From the NCBI RefSeq assembly GCF_000725125.1, contig NZ_JFCB01000033.1:1-64000 (forward strand): 64,000 nucleotides of DNA. Direction: 5' to 3'. The notes under the pieces were generated by a model. It saw nothing but the letters and a program-made list of their open reading frames with translations, did not search any database and was not told where the DNA came from. This stretch comes from Streptomyces toyocaensis (lineage in GTDB: Bacteria > Actinomycetota > Actinomycetes > Streptomycetales > Streptomycetaceae). Both the position numbers and the translations under genes were made by a program. Positions 17,247 through 26,690 of the stretch are shown piece by piece (position 1 is the stretch's first letter; the number at the start of each line of letters is the position of its first letter).

Positions 17247-17954
17247 ATGAACTCCCGTCAGCGCCGCGGCGTGATACTCCTGCTCCTGTCGGTCCTGTGC
17301 GCCCTCGGCGCGTTCGCCGGCGTGCTCTCCGTCATCAGCGACGTGAAGTCCAAGGTCGGGCCCGAGGTCACCGCGTACCGGCTGAAGTCGAACATCGCGC
17401 CCTACACCGCGCTCACCACGGACCAGTTCGAGAAGATCGGGATGCCCGAGCGGTGGCTGTCGGAGAACGCCGTCACCGACCTCGACGACATCCGGGGCAA
17501 GATCGCCGTGACCACGCTGCAGAAGGGCTCCCTGCTGCAGAGCGACATGATCGTGGACCAGCCCGAACTCCAGCCGGGACAGCAGGAGGTCGCCATCATG
17601 ATCGACGCGGCCACCGGGGTCGCCGGCAAGATCACCCCCGGCTCGTCGGTGAACGTCTACGCCACCTTCGCGGGCGAGCGCGAGGGCGACCCCGCCCAGT
17701 CCAGGATCATCGTGACCAACGCCAAGGTCCTGGACGTGGGACGGCTCACCGCGCTCCAGCCGGACGAGAACGACCGCGGCCGGGAGACCACCGACGCCGT
17801 CCCGATCACCTTCGCGCTCTCCGCCATCGACGCCCAGCGCATCACCTACGCCGAGTCGTTCGCCCAGCGGGTCCGGCTCGCGCTGGTCGCGCCCGGAGGC
17901 GACACCGCCGTCCCCGAGAAGGACCGGACGTACGAACTCGCGAAGGACAAGTGA
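17247..17954 (+). CDS. cpaB: Flp pilus assembly protein CpaB/RcpC
   Basis: The 235-residue protein has one N-terminal membrane helix (about residues 8-30), then a SAF domain (VTAYRLKSNIAPYTALTTDQ, about 45-105) and an RcpC/CpaB domain (EVAIMIDAATGVAGKITPG...VNVYATF). In Tad systems this protein sits on the outer face of the membrane and supports pilus passage, probably by contacting peptidoglycan. There is no secretin partner in a Gram-positive host. Spacing of 9 bases to the next gene indicates an operon. Confidence 0.85.
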   Translation: MNSRQRRGVILLLLSVLCALGAFAGVLSVISDVKSKVGPEVTAYRLKSNIAPYTALTTDQFEKIGMPERWLSENAVTDLDDIRGKIAVTTLQKGSLLQSDMIVDQPELQPGQQEVAIMIDAATGVAGKITPGSSVNVYATFAGEREGDPAQSRIIVTNAKVLDVGRLTALQPDENDRGRETTDAVPITFALSAIDAQRITYAESFAQRVRLALVAPGGDTAVPEKDRTYELAKDK

Positions 17955-17963
17955 GAGGCCCGC

Positions 17964-19217
17964 ATGCCCACCAGGATCCTCCCGGCAGCCGGCGACGCGG
18001 ACGCGGTCCGGTCCATCACCACCCTGCTCAGCCAGCTCCCGGACGCCGAGCCGGTCGCCCCGGTGGCCGACTCCACCCAGCTCATCGACACCCTCGCGCG
18101 CCTGGCCGCCGAGTCCGTCGACGAACTGCCCGAGGTCGTGGTCGTGCACGAGCGGATCGGCCCCGTCCCCGCCCTGGAGCTGATCCGCGAGGTCGCCCTG
18201 CGCTTCCCGTCCGTCGGCGTCATCCTCGTCACCTCCGACGCGAGCCCCGGCCTCTTCCAGGCCGCCATGGACTACGGCGCCCGCGGCCTGGTCGCCCTCC
18301 CCCTCAGCTACGAGGAACTCGCCAGCCGCGTCCAGGCCGTCGCCCAGTGGTCGGTCGGCGTACGCCGCCATCTGGGCGCCGGAGGCGACGTGTTCACCGG
18401 CGTCGGCGGCACCGTCGTCACCGTCAGCGGATCGAAGGGCGGCGTGGGCACGACCCTCACCGCCATCCAGCTCGCCCTCGCCGCCCAGGCGTCCGGCCGC
18501 CCCGCCGCCCTGGTCGACATGGACCTCCAGACCGGCGACATCGCCTCCTACCTGGACGTCCAGTTCCGGCGGTCGGTCGTCGACCTCGCCGCGGTGGGCG
18601 ACATCTCCCCGCGCGTCCTGGCCGACGCCGTCTTCCGTCACGACACCGGCGTCACCCTGCTGCTCGCCCCCGCCGAGGGCGAACGGGGCGAGGACGTCAC
18701 CGACCGCGCCGCCCGCCAGATCGTCAGCGCCCTGCGCTCCCGCTACGAGGTCGTCGTCATCGACTGCGGCGCCCAGCTCGGCGGGGCCGGCGCGGCGGCG
18801 GTGGAGATGGCCGACCGGGCCCTGCTGGTCACCACCCCCGACGTGATCGCCGTGCGGGGAGCCAAGCGGGCCGTGCGGATGTGGGACCGGCTGCAGATCC
18901 GCAAGGCGGAGGAGACCACGATCGTCGTCAACCGGCACACCCGGTCCACGGAGATCCAGCCCCCGCTCATCCAGAAGATCACCGGTACGACGGTGGCGGC
19001 CACCACGGTCCCCGCCCACTTCAAGGAACTCCAGGGCGTCGTGGACGCCGGGCGCGTCCACGAACTCGAGAGCAGGAGCACGGTGAAACAGGCCCTGTGG
19101 GGTCTGGCCGGCGAACTCGGCCTGGTCAAGGCCGCCGAGGGCACACACAAGGGCGGCAGACCGCGCGGCGACCGGGGGTCGGTGACCTTCCGGCGGCGGA
19201 AGGACGGCGGGGGATGA
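17964..19217 (+). CDS. tadZ: TadZ/CpaE-like MinD-family ATPase
   Basis: The 417-residue protein has an atypical receiver-like N-terminal domain (about residues 5-125) and a MinD/ParA-type ATPase domain with the deviant Walker A motif SGSKGGVGTT (Lys158) and ALVDMDLQTGD. TadZ localises the Tad secretion machine, often to a pole or discrete site. A basic, disordered tail follows residue 390. Its stop overlaps the first tadE-like start. Confidence 0.85.
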   Translation: MPTRILPAAGDADAVRSITTLLSQLPDAEPVAPVADSTQLIDTLARLAAESVDELPEVVVVHERIGPVPALELIREVALRFPSVGVILVTSDASPGLFQAAMDYGARGLVALPLSYEELASRVQAVAQWSVGVRRHLGAGGDVFTGVGGTVVTVSGSKGGVGTTLTAIQLALAAQASGRPAALVDMDLQTGDIASYLDVQFRRSVVDLAAVGDISPRVLADAVFRHDTGVTLLLAPAEGERGEDVTDRAARQIVSALRSRYEVVVIDCGAQLGGAGAAAVEMADRALLVTTPDVIAVRGAKRAVRMWDRLQIRKAEETTIVVNRHTRSTEIQPPLIQKITGTTVAATTVPAHFKELQGVVDAGRVHELESRSTVKQALWGLAGELGLVKAAEGTHKGGRPRGDRGSVTFRRRKDGGG

Positions 19218-19618
19218 GACGGACGAGAGAAACGACCATGACGGACCGTCACCGGGACCGGGGCCAGGTCACCGTCGAGTTCCTCGGCATGACGCCGACG
19301 ATCCTGGTGACGCTGGTGGTGCTGTGGCAGCTCGTGCTGGTGGGGTACACCTTCACGCTCGCGGGGAATGCTGCGGACGAGGCCGTACGGGCGGCGACGG
19401 CGGCGGCACCGGGCGCGCGCCAGGGCGCCTGCCAGGAGGCCGGTCTCGACAAGCTGTCGGGAGCGTGGGCGGGGGGAGCGACGGTGGACTGTGCGACGGC
19501 GGGCGGCTTCGTCACCGCCGACGTGACGCTGGACGTGCCCCTCCTCTTCCCCGGCACGGTCTCCTTCCCCTTCGACGTCGAGGGCCACGCGGGCGCGGTC
19601 GAGGAGGAGGTGGACTGA
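19214..19618 (+). CDS. tadE: TadE-like pseudopilin 1
   Basis: The 134-residue protein has a short basic leader, then a class III prepilin-like segment (DRGQVTVEFLGMTPTIL) continuing into one long hydrophobic helix and a small extracellular domain with two Cys residues. TadE proteins are processed by a prepilin peptidase and act as minor pilins. ATG 19214 overlaps the tadZ stop; an in-frame ATG at 19238 (126 residues) is an equally reasonable start. Confidence 0.8.
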   Translation: MRRTRETTMTDRHRDRGQVTVEFLGMTPTILVTLVVLWQLVLVGYTFTLAGNAADEAVRAATAAAPGARQGACQEAGLDKLSGAWAGGATVDCATAGGFVTADVTLDVPLLFPGTVSFPFDVEGHAGAVEEEVD

Positions 19619-19619
19619 G

Positions 19620-19997
19620 ATGCCGTACGGGCCGAACCGGCACCTTCCGAACCGGCGGGACCGCGACCGCGGTCAGGCGGCGCTCGAGTACCTGGGCTTC
19701 CTCCCCGTGCTCCTCGTCGTCGCCATGGCCGCCGTACAGCTCGGCCTGATCGCCTACACCGCCCAGCAGGCGGGCACCGCCGCGCGGGCGGGAGCGCGCA
19801 GCGCCTCGCTGGACCGGGGCGCCCAGGGCGCCTGCGCGGCCGCCGTCAGCGCCTGGCTCGCGGACGGCACCGACTGCGGGGCGGCGCAGGGCGGCGACGA
19901 GGTCACCGTCACCGCCACGGTCGACATCCCGTCGATCGTCCCCGGCTGGGACTTCGACCCCGCCAGCAAGAGCGCCACGATGCCGATGGACCACTGA
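19620..19997 (+). CDS. TadE-like pseudopilin 2
   Basis: The 125-residue protein repeats the layout of the preceding gene: basic leader, prepilin-like motif DRGQAALEYLGFLPVL, a single helix, and an extracellular part with two Cys residues. It follows the first gene by one base. Two adjacent minor pilins, probably duplicates, likely form a complex at the pilus tip or base. Confidence 0.8.
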   Translation: MPYGPNRHLPNRRDRDRGQAALEYLGFLPVLLVVAMAAVQLGLIAYTAQQAGTAARAGARSASLDRGAQGACAAAVSAWLADGTDCGAAQGGDEVTVTATVDIPSIVPGWDFDPASKSATMPMDH

Positions 19998-20054
19998 CCG
20001 ACCACGAGGACCGACGAGAACGCACGGCACGGACGAACGAGGAGCACGCGACCC

Positions 20055-21392
20055 ATGAGCCTGCGGGCACGCATCAACTCCCCCGAGGAGACGGCCGGAC
20101 GGGGTGAGGACGGCCACCTGGTCGCCTCCTACCGCGCCAAGCTCCTCGAGGAGATCGACCTCGCGGAGATGAGCTCGCTGGCCGCGGCCGAGCGCCGGGC
20201 CCGGCTGGAACGCGTCCTCGGCCACATCATCAGCCGCGAGGGCCCGGTCCTGTCGACCGTCGAACGGTCCCAGCTGATCCGCCGCGTCGTCGACGAGGCA
20301 CTGGGCCTCGGCATCCTGGAGCCGCTGCTCGAGGACGCGTCGATCACCGAGATCATGGTGAACGGCCCCGACGCGATCTTCGTCGAGCGCGGCGGCCGGG
20401 TGGAGCAGCTCCCCATGCGGTTCGCCTCCAACGACCAGCTCATGCAGACCATCGAACGCATCGTCTCCACGGTGAACCGCCGCGTCGACGAGTCCAACCC
20501 CATGGTCGACGCGCGCCTCCCCTCCGGCGAACGCGTCAACGTCATCATCCCGCCGCTGTCCCTGACCGGCGCCACCCTCACCATCCGCCGCTTCCCGCGC
20601 TCCTTCACCCTCCAGGAACTCATCGGCCTCGGCTCGCTCGACGAACACATGCTGTACCTGCTCGCGGGACTGGTGCAGGCGCGGTTCAACATCATCGTGT
20701 CGGGCGCGACCGGCACCGGGAAGACGACCCTTCTCAACGCCCTCTCCGGCCTGATCCCCGAGGGCGAGCGCATCATCACCATCGAGGACTCCGCCGAACT
20801 CCAGCTCCAGCAGCCGCACGTCATCCGGCTGGAGTCCCGCCCGCCGAACGTCGAGGGCAAGGGCCAGGTCACCATCCGCGACCTCGTCCGCAACTCCCTG
20901 CGCATGCGCCCCGACCGCATCGTCGTCGGTGAGGTCCGGGGCGGCGAGTCGCTGGACATGCTGCAGGCGATGTCGACGGGCCACGACGGCTCCCTCGCCA
21001 CCGTCCACGCCAACAGCGCCGAGGACGCGCTGATGCGGCTGCAGACCCTCGCGTCCATGTCCGACGTCGAGATCCCCTTCGTCGCCCTGCACGACCAGAT
21101 CAACAGCGCCGTCGACGTGATCGTCCAGCTCACCCGCTTCGCCGACGGCGCCCGCCGCATCACCGAGATCGCCCTGCTGGAGAGCCACGGCGGTGAGCCC
21201 TACCGGCTGGCCACGGTCGCCCGGTTCCACGCGCGGCCGATGACCGCCGACGGCCGCGTCCACGGCGCCTACGACCACCACCCCCTCCCGCGCCGCACCG
21301 CCGACCGCCTCTACATGGCGAGCCAGCCCATCCCGCAGGCGTTCGGCATCGCCCACTCCGCCGACCAGCTCGCCACCAGAGAAGCCAGGTAG
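20055..21392 (+). CDS. tadA: Tad/Flp pilus assembly ATPase TadA (CpaF)
   Basis: The 445-residue type II/IV secretion ATPase has an N-terminal helical domain (about residues 20-110) and a motor domain with Walker A SGATGTGKTT (Lys223), Asp box, Walker B region RPDRIVVGEVRG and the His box STGHDGSLATVHAN. It powers pilus assembly at the inner face of the membrane with TadB and TadC. Position and spacing (12 bases to tadB) show it is cotranscribed with them. Confidence 0.93.
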   Translation: MSLRARINSPEETAGRGEDGHLVASYRAKLLEEIDLAEMSSLAAAERRARLERVLGHIISREGPVLSTVERSQLIRRVVDEALGLGILEPLLEDASITEIMVNGPDAIFVERGGRVEQLPMRFASNDQLMQTIERIVSTVNRRVDESNPMVDARLPSGERVNVIIPPLSLTGATLTIRRFPRSFTLQELIGLGSLDEHMLYLLAGLVQARFNIIVSGATGTGKTTLLNALSGLIPEGERIITIEDSAELQLQQPHVIRLESRPPNVEGKGQVTIRDLVRNSLRMRPDRIVVGEVRGGESLDMLQAMSTGHDGSLATVHANSAEDALMRLQTLASMSDVEIPFVALHDQINSAVDVIVQLTRFADGARRITEIALLESHGGEPYRLATVARFHARPMTADGRVHGAYDHHPLPRRTADRLYMASQPIPQAFGIAHSADQLATREAR

Positions 21393-21403
21393 GAACCGTC
21401 CCC

Positions 21404-22348
21404 ATGGATCTGCAGAACCTGATCACGCTGACCACCGGCATCACACTGCTGACCTGCGTCCTCGCGGTCGTCGGTGTGCATTCCTACGCCGCCGGCAGGG
21501 CACAGCGCCAGGCACTGGTGGACCGCCTGTCGGCCACCGGCCAGATCCCCGTCACCGGCCGGCGACGCCACTTCCCGGCCCTGGACCGCCGCCTGCGCCG
21601 CACCAGGGCCGGCCGCAGGCTGGAACTGCGCCTGCTGGCCACCGGCCTGGACATCACCCCCGGCGAGTTCTTCGCCGCCATGCTCGCCGGCGTCGCCGGC
21701 CTCTGGCTCGTCGGCCAGGCGACCCTCGCCCCGTTCTTCGGCCCGATCGCCGGCCTGCTCGGTATCTGGGCGGCGCTCCAGTTCCTCAACTGGCAGCGCC
21801 AGAAACGCATCGAGAAGTTCATCAACCAGCTCCCGGAACTCGCCCGCATCCTCGCCAACGCCACCCAGGCCGGCCTGGCGCTCCGCACGGCCATCGGCAT
21901 GGCGGCGGAGGAACTGGAGGCGCCCGCGGGCGAGGAACTGGCCAAGGTCGCGAACCAGCTGGCGATGGGCGCGTCCATGGACGACGCGCTCGGCGAACTC
22001 GCCGAGCGCCTCCCCTCCCGCGAACTGGTCGTCCTGGTCACCACGCTGGTGCTGTCCAACCGGGCGGGCGGCCAGGTGGTGAGCGCCCTGCGCAACCTCA
22101 CCGAGACGCTGGAGGAGCGCAAGGAGACCCGGCGGGAGGTCCGCACCCAGCTCTCCCAGGTCAGCATGACGTCGTACGCCGTCCCCGTCCTCGGCGTCGG
22201 CTCGTTGTTCCTGATGAACGGCGTGAAGGACGGCGCCCTGGAACGCATGACCGGCTCCCCGGCCGGCCAGGCCGCGGTGATCATCGCCTTCGGGCTGTAC
22301 GCCGTCGGCTTCGTCCTCATCCGCCGACTGTCCCGCATCGACGTCTGA
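21404..22348 (+). CDS. tadB: Tad secretion system membrane platform protein TadB
   Basis: The 314-residue GspF/TadB-family protein has hydrophobic segments near residues 8-28, 88-128 and 250-310. Between them lies a cytoplasmic GspF domain with the typical LPELARILANATQAGLALRTAI and ELAKVANQLAMGASMDDAL stretches. It forms the membrane platform with TadC and TadA. Confidence 0.9.
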   Translation: MDLQNLITLTTGITLLTCVLAVVGVHSYAAGRAQRQALVDRLSATGQIPVTGRRRHFPALDRRLRRTRAGRRLELRLLATGLDITPGEFFAAMLAGVAGLWLVGQATLAPFFGPIAGLLGIWAALQFLNWQRQKRIEKFINQLPELARILANATQAGLALRTAIGMAAEELEAPAGEELAKVANQLAMGASMDDALGELAERLPSRELVVLVTTLVLSNRAGGQVVSALRNLTETLEERKETRREVRTQLSQVSMTSYAVPVLGVGSLFLMNGVKDGALERMTGSPAGQAAVIIAFGLYAVGFVLIRRLSRIDV

Positions 22349-22369
22349 CCGGCGAGGAGGCTGACCGAC

Positions 22370-23257
22370 ATGGGACTTCTGCTCGCCCTGCTGATGGCTC
22401 TCGGCGTCTGGGGGGTCTTCGCCGGCCTCCGCATGTACCGGGCCGAGGCGAAACTCCCCGGCGACCTGATGCTCGCCCTGGAGGTCGGCTCCACCCGCAC
22501 CGGCGCGGTCGACTCCCTCGTCGACCGCCTGGGCATGCGCTACGCCCCTGCCGTGCTGCGCCTCATGGGGCCCAAGCAGGTCGCCAAGTACCGCCGCAAG
22601 ATCGACCTGGCGGGCAACCCCGGCGGCCTCACCATCGACCGCTACGCCGCCCGCCGCGCGGTCTACGGCGCCCTCGGCGGCGTCGGCTTCCTCGTCTTCC
22701 TCATGCGCGGCCAGCTCTTCGTGGCCCTGCTGCTGCTCGCGTTCGGCGCGTTCTGGACGGAGGTCGGCATCTGGTCGGCGATCCGCGTCCGCAAGGACGT
22801 CATCGAGCGGACGCTGCCGGACTTCCTGGACGTCCTGGCGGTGGTGGTGAGCGCGGGCCTGGGATTCCGGCAGGCCCTGGACCGGGTCTCGTCGAGGTAC
22901 GAGGGCCCGTGGGCGGACGAACTGCGCATCACCCTGCGCCAGATGGACCTGGGCATGAGCCGCCGGCAGGCGTTCGCGGAACTGCGCCGCCGCAACGACT
23001 CCGAGCAGGTGGCCATGTTCGTCACGGCGCTGCAGCAGGGGGAGGAGCTGGGCGCGCCGATCGTCGACACGCTGGTCTCGCTGGCCAAGGACATGCGCCG
23101 CACGGACGCGCAGAACGCCCGCCGGAAGGCGGCCCGCGCGGTCCCCAAGGCCACCATGATGATCACCACGTTCATGGTCCCGGCCACGATGATCCTCCTC
23201 GGCGCCGGCCTGATCCTCGGCTCCGGCACCGACTTCGGCTCGATCACGGGCGAGTAG
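22370..23257 (+). CDS. tadC: Tad secretion system membrane platform protein TadC
   Basis: The 295-residue GspF-family protein is the usual partner of TadB. It has helices at residues 1-20, about 100-140 and 265-290 and the GspF domain signature LPDFLDVLAVVVSAGLGFRQAL followed by an ELRITLRQMDLG...QAFAELRRR helix. It lies 21 bases after tadB. Confidence 0.9.
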   Translation: MGLLLALLMALGVWGVFAGLRMYRAEAKLPGDLMLALEVGSTRTGAVDSLVDRLGMRYAPAVLRLMGPKQVAKYRRKIDLAGNPGGLTIDRYAARRAVYGALGGVGFLVFLMRGQLFVALLLLAFGAFWTEVGIWSAIRVRKDVIERTLPDFLDVLAVVVSAGLGFRQALDRVSSRYEGPWADELRITLRQMDLGMSRRQAFAELRRRNDSEQVAMFVTALQQGEELGAPIVDTLVSLAKDMRRTDAQNARRKAARAVPKATMMITTFMVPATMILLGAGLILGSGTDFGSITGE

Positions 23258-23273
23258 GACGGGGCCGGACGCG

Positions 23274-24839
23274 ATGACGACGACCAGGGAACGCACGAGG
23301 CTGCTCCGCCGCCCGGCCAAGCCGTCGGAGATCACCACCCCGCCGGCCGGCACGGTCCTCCCGCCGCACGCCAGGACGGGCGCCCCGGACATCCCGGTGA
23401 CCTCCGTGACCCCGGCGCTTCCTCCGGGCTGGGAGCCGGCGGCCGGCGACGGCGCCGGGTCCCGACAGGGGCCGCCGGCGTCCGGCACCGCGTCCCGCAC
23501 GGGTGATGCGGGCGGGAACCCCGATCCGGCCGGAGGCCGGACGCACCCCCCACAACCCGCCCCCGCACCCGCCCCCGCACCCGCACCCGCACCGGACGTG
23601 CAGATCCAGGTCAACGCACTCCAGGCGCTGTGCCGGCAGGCATTCGGCTTCCGCCTGGCGATGATCGCGCTGGCCTCCCCCTCCGCCCTCCTCAACGCGG
23701 GCCCGGGCTGGGGCACCCGCCTGGTCGCCATGGCCGTGGTGGTCACCTTCATGGCGTCCTACGTCCTCTTCCGCGACTGGGAGCGCTTCGGCCCCCTCCT
23801 CCTGCGCCACCCGACCCTGCTGGCCGTGGACATGCTCTTCGGGGCGCTGCTCCTGGTCTCGGCCGGCCCGGACACCACGCTCGCCTACGTCAGCGTCTGC
23901 ACGCCCCTGCTCGCGGGCCTGGTCTACGGCTGGCGCGGCGCCGCGGTCTTCGCCTCCCTCCAGGGCCTGATCCTCCTTCTCGTCTACGCGACCCTGGAGG
24001 ACCCGCACGCGGACCTGGCGCAGACGCTGCTCCTGCCCGGCCTGTGCGTGATCGCCGGCGCGGTCGGGTCGAGCCTGCGCAACCTGATGCTCCGCCTCGG
24101 CGAGGCGACCCGGGCCCTGACGACGGTCCGGGCCCGCCTGGCGGTCACGGAGGCGGTCAGCGCGGAACGGGCGCGACTCGCCCGGGACATGCACGACTCG
24201 GTGGCCAAGACCCTCCACGGAGTGGCCCTGGCGGCCGACGGCCTGGCCGGCTCGGCGGGCGCCACCGGCATGGACCCGGCCCGGGTGCGCAGGCAGGCGG
24301 AACTGGTGGCCCGGTCGGCCCGCAGGGCCGCCGCCGAATCCCGTGAACTCCTGGCCGACCTGCGCAGGGAGTCGGACCCGGACGAGGGCACGGACGTCCT
24401 GGTGGAACTCGCGGCCCGCACCAAGGACTTCAGCAAGCGCACGGGCGTGCCCGCGTCCTACAGCCCGACCGGCGAGGACACCGTCCCGCCCGTCCCACCC
24501 GCGGTGGCACGCCAGCTCCTCACCATCGCCTCGGAGGCCATGGAGAACGCCCACCGCCACGCCGGACCGACCCGGGTCGACGTCCACGCCGGTGTCCACG
24601 GCGACCTGCTCCGCATCAGCGTCTACGACGACGGCACCGGCCTCCCGCCGGGCACGAACCTCGAGCACCTGCGCAGAGCGGGCCACTTCGGCCTGGTCGG
24701 CATGGTCGAGCGGGCGGCCTCGGTCGGCGCCCGCATCCGCATAGGCCGGGGCACACGCGCCCGGGGCACGGAGGTCCGCCTGGAACTCCCGCTCGCGGCG
24801 GTGACCCCGACAACCCCCACGGAGGCCACCACCCCATGA
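23274..24839 (+). CDS. sensor histidine kinase, NarL/HisKA_3 type
   Basis: The 521-residue protein has a disordered Pro/Ala/Gly-rich N-terminus of about 105 residues ending in a (PA)n run, and four to six hydrophobic segments (about 120-280). A HisKA_3 dimerisation domain with His307 in ARDMHDSVAKTLHG and a C-terminal HATPase domain (AMENAHRHAG, DDGTGLPPG) follow. It should autophosphorylate and pass the phosphate to the next gene's product, whose start overlaps its stop (ATGA). It lies 16 bases after tadC, so the pair probably senses an envelope signal and controls pilus genes. That last point is inferred. Confidence 0.85.
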   Translation: MTTTRERTRLLRRPAKPSEITTPPAGTVLPPHARTGAPDIPVTSVTPALPPGWEPAAGDGAGSRQGPPASGTASRTGDAGGNPDPAGGRTHPPQPAPAPAPAPAPAPDVQIQVNALQALCRQAFGFRLAMIALASPSALLNAGPGWGTRLVAMAVVVTFMASYVLFRDWERFGPLLLRHPTLLAVDMLFGALLLVSAGPDTTLAYVSVCTPLLAGLVYGWRGAAVFASLQGLILLLVYATLEDPHADLAQTLLLPGLCVIAGAVGSSLRNLMLRLGEATRALTTVRARLAVTEAVSAERARLARDMHDSVAKTLHGVALAADGLAGSAGATGMDPARVRRQAELVARSARRAAAESRELLADLRRESDPDEGTDVLVELAARTKDFSKRTGVPASYSPTGEDTVPPVPPAVARQLLTIASEAMENAHRHAGPTRVDVHAGVHGDLLRISVYDDGTGLPPGTNLEHLRRAGHFGLVGMVERAASVGARIRIGRGTRARGTEVRLELPLAAVTPTTPTEATTP

Positions 24840-25702
24840 ACACACTGCCGAACCCCTTCGGACACGTTCCGCCGCCGTCGCCCCTGCGCGTGGTGGTGGC
24901 GGACGACAACCCGGTGGTCCGCGCCGGGCTGACCGCTCTTCTCACCGGCCGTGCGGACATCACGGTCGTGGCGGAGGCGGCGGACGGCAGGGAGGCCTGC
25001 GAGGCGGCCCGCGCCCACCGCCCCGACGTGGTCCTCCTGGACGTCCGCATGCCCGGCGTGGACGGCATCTCGGCGCTTCCGTACCTGGTGGGGATCGCCC
25101 CGGTCGTCATGCTGACGTACAGCGGGGAATCGGAGATCGTCCAGGAGGCGCTGCGCAGGGGAGCGGGCGGCTACCTGGTCCACGGCGAGTTCACGGCAGA
25201 CCAGTTGGTCGCGGCGGTGCGCGACATCAAGGTGGGCCGGCCGCACTTCACCCCGACGGCGGCGGGGGCGTTGCTCTCGCAACTGCGACAGGGTCCCGGG
25301 CCGGAGCGGCCGTTGCCGGAGGGGCTGGGTGCGGCGCGTGCAACCGACCCTCTGGATACCGGACTCGGGCCGCCCCGTGTGCCGCCCCGATCTACTTCTG
25401 CGGAAAACCTTTCGCACATGCAACCGGATGTGGCACAGTCGTCGTCTGGGTGGACGAGCGGCCGCCGCCCGGCCGCACCCGGCAGGGCCGGGTTCCAACT
25501 GAGCGCGAGGGAGGCGGAGATCATGGACCTCATCGCATCCGGCATGAACAACCAGCAGATCGCCGCCACGTGCTTCATCAGCGAGAAGACGGTCAAGAAC
25601 CACATCAACCGCATCTTCGCCAAGCTCCACAGCACGAGCCGTTCCGAGGCCGCGGCGAAGTGGCTCGGTACGGCGCCGGGTCAGGGCCGAGGGGTGGGGT
25701 GA
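24836..25702 (+). CDS. LuxR/NarL-family response regulator
   Basis: The 288-residue protein has a receiver domain (about residues 17-135) with phospho-acceptor Asp69 in VVLLDVRMPG and a long flexible linker of about 75 residues. A C-terminal LuxR-type helix-turn-helix (LSAREAEIMDLIASGMNNQQIAATCFIS) follows. The linker is longer than usual for the family. It is the cognate regulator of the preceding kinase and the last gene before the pilin gene, making it a candidate activator of pilin expression. Confidence 0.88.
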   Translation: MNTLPNPFGHVPPPSPLRVVVADDNPVVRAGLTALLTGRADITVVAEAADGREACEAARAHRPDVVLLDVRMPGVDGISALPYLVGIAPVVMLTYSGESEIVQEALRRGAGGYLVHGEFTADQLVAAVRDIKVGRPHFTPTAAGALLSQLRQGPGPERPLPEGLGAARATDPLDTGLGPPRVPPRSTSAENLSHMQPDVAQSSSGWTSGRRPAAPGRAGFQLSAREAEIMDLIASGMNNQQIAATCFISEKTVKNHINRIFAKLHSTSRSEAAAKWLGTAPGQGRGVG

Positions 25703-25862
25703 CGTCCGGTGACGGCAGGGGGGACGAGGAAGTGGGCCCGCGCTTGGGCCCGGGATTGGGCCCTGGGGCCCTCTGACGCACGGGGTGCCGGACCGTACGG
25801 TGCTCGTGTCGAAAGCGGCTCCACGAAGGGCGCCGCCACCGCGTCAGCCGGAGGGGACCACC

Positions 25863-26060
25863 ATGAGCAACTGGATCAACACGACCGTCAGCTACCTCCA
25901 CTCCCGCGCCGCCCGCAACGACAAGGGCCAGACCGCGGTCGAGTACCTGGGCATCATCGCGGTGGTCGTGGCCATCGTGCTGGCGATCACGGGGACGGAC
26001 ATCGGGCAGTCGATCTACGACGCGATCACGCAGCAGATTGCGGAGGTCACCGGCGGCTGA
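25863..26060 (+). CDS. flp: Flp-type pilin (major Tad pilin candidate)
   Basis: The 65-residue protein has a leader of about 21 residues ending in NDKG, then QTAVEYLGIIAVVVAIVLA and a short tail, which is the layout of Flp/Fap prepilins cleaved after Gly. It would polymerise into the pilus fibre. A 160-base gap after the regulator gene leaves room for its own promoter, as expected for a highly expressed subunit. GGAGGGGACC precedes ATG 25863. Confidence 0.87.
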   Translation: MSNWINTTVSYLHSRAARNDKGQTAVEYLGIIAVVVAIVLAITGTDIGQSIYDAITQQIAEVTGG

Positions 26061-26656
26061 TACACCGTCGCAGGCACGGCGACGCAGGGCAGGCTTTCCC
26101 CATCTACATCACTGTGGTGGGGGGCCTGCTCTTTCTCGCGTTCGCTTACTTCGCCGTGGGCCAGGCAGCGGCAAACCGCAACGACGCGCAGACGGCCGCT
26201 GACGCGGCCGCCCTTGCTGCTGCTCAGGACGAGCGCGATCAGCTCGCTGGTGCGTGGGTGGATAACCTCCTCGATCCGACCAAGTGGCAGGCAATCTTCG
26301 AAGGCCAAGCGGAAGGGCTCGGCTCTTCTTGCTGGCGAGCGGACCAACTCGCGGCACAGAACGACGCCGATGTGCTGTCCTGCAGTCCTGGAGCCCTGAG
26401 TTACACGGTGGTGGTCGAAACGAACGACACGGTGGGCGAGTCCGTCGTGCCCGGAACGGAGGACTACAAGTCCCAAGAGCAGGCCACTGCTGTGATCGAG
26501 CCTCGTTGTGAGTTCGACCTTCCAACAGAGGACGCAGGGGAGGACGTGCTTCCTTTGCTCACCTGTGAAGGAAGGGAGTGGAAACTGGACCCGAAGGGCC
26601 CAGATGAACTGCTCCCGGCACCTGAAGACCTCTTCGACGTCCACCTGGCCGACTGA
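26057..26656 (+). CDS. TadG-like pilus protein, apparently with a CTG start
   Basis: The coding frame starts around 26057 and encodes about 199 residues. A basic leader with DAGQAFPIYITVVGG runs into a membrane helix, followed by NDAQTAADAAALAAAQ, which is characteristic of TadG/TadE-neighbourhood proteins. The extracellular domain of about 130 residues contains four Cys residues. No ATG, GTG or TTG lies in frame between the pilin-frame region and GTG 26114, which would delete the leader. CTG 26057 overlaps the pilin stop and has GGAGG 10 bases upstream, so a non-standard coupled start is likely. Codon third positions are less GC-biased here than in the tadA-tadC genes. Confidence 0.72.
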   Translation: MIHRRRHGDAGQAFPIYITVVGGLLFLAFAYFAVGQAAANRNDAQTAADAAALAAAQDERDQLAGAWVDNLLDPTKWQAIFEGQAEGLGSSCWRADQLAAQNDADVLSCSPGALSYTVVVETNDTVGESVVPGTEDYKSQEQATAVIEPRCEFDLPTEDAGEDVLPLLTCEGREWKLDPKGPDELLPAPEDLFDVHLAD

Positions 26657-26690
26657 CAAGCGAACGACAAGTGACTAAGGAAGCAGAGGC

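Noticed and set aside
23555..23600. Cytosine/adenine-rich (PA)n coding repeat in the histidine kinase
   Set aside because: It is a low-complexity Pro/Ala linker in frame, common in streptomycete membrane proteins, not a CRISPR or mobile repeat.
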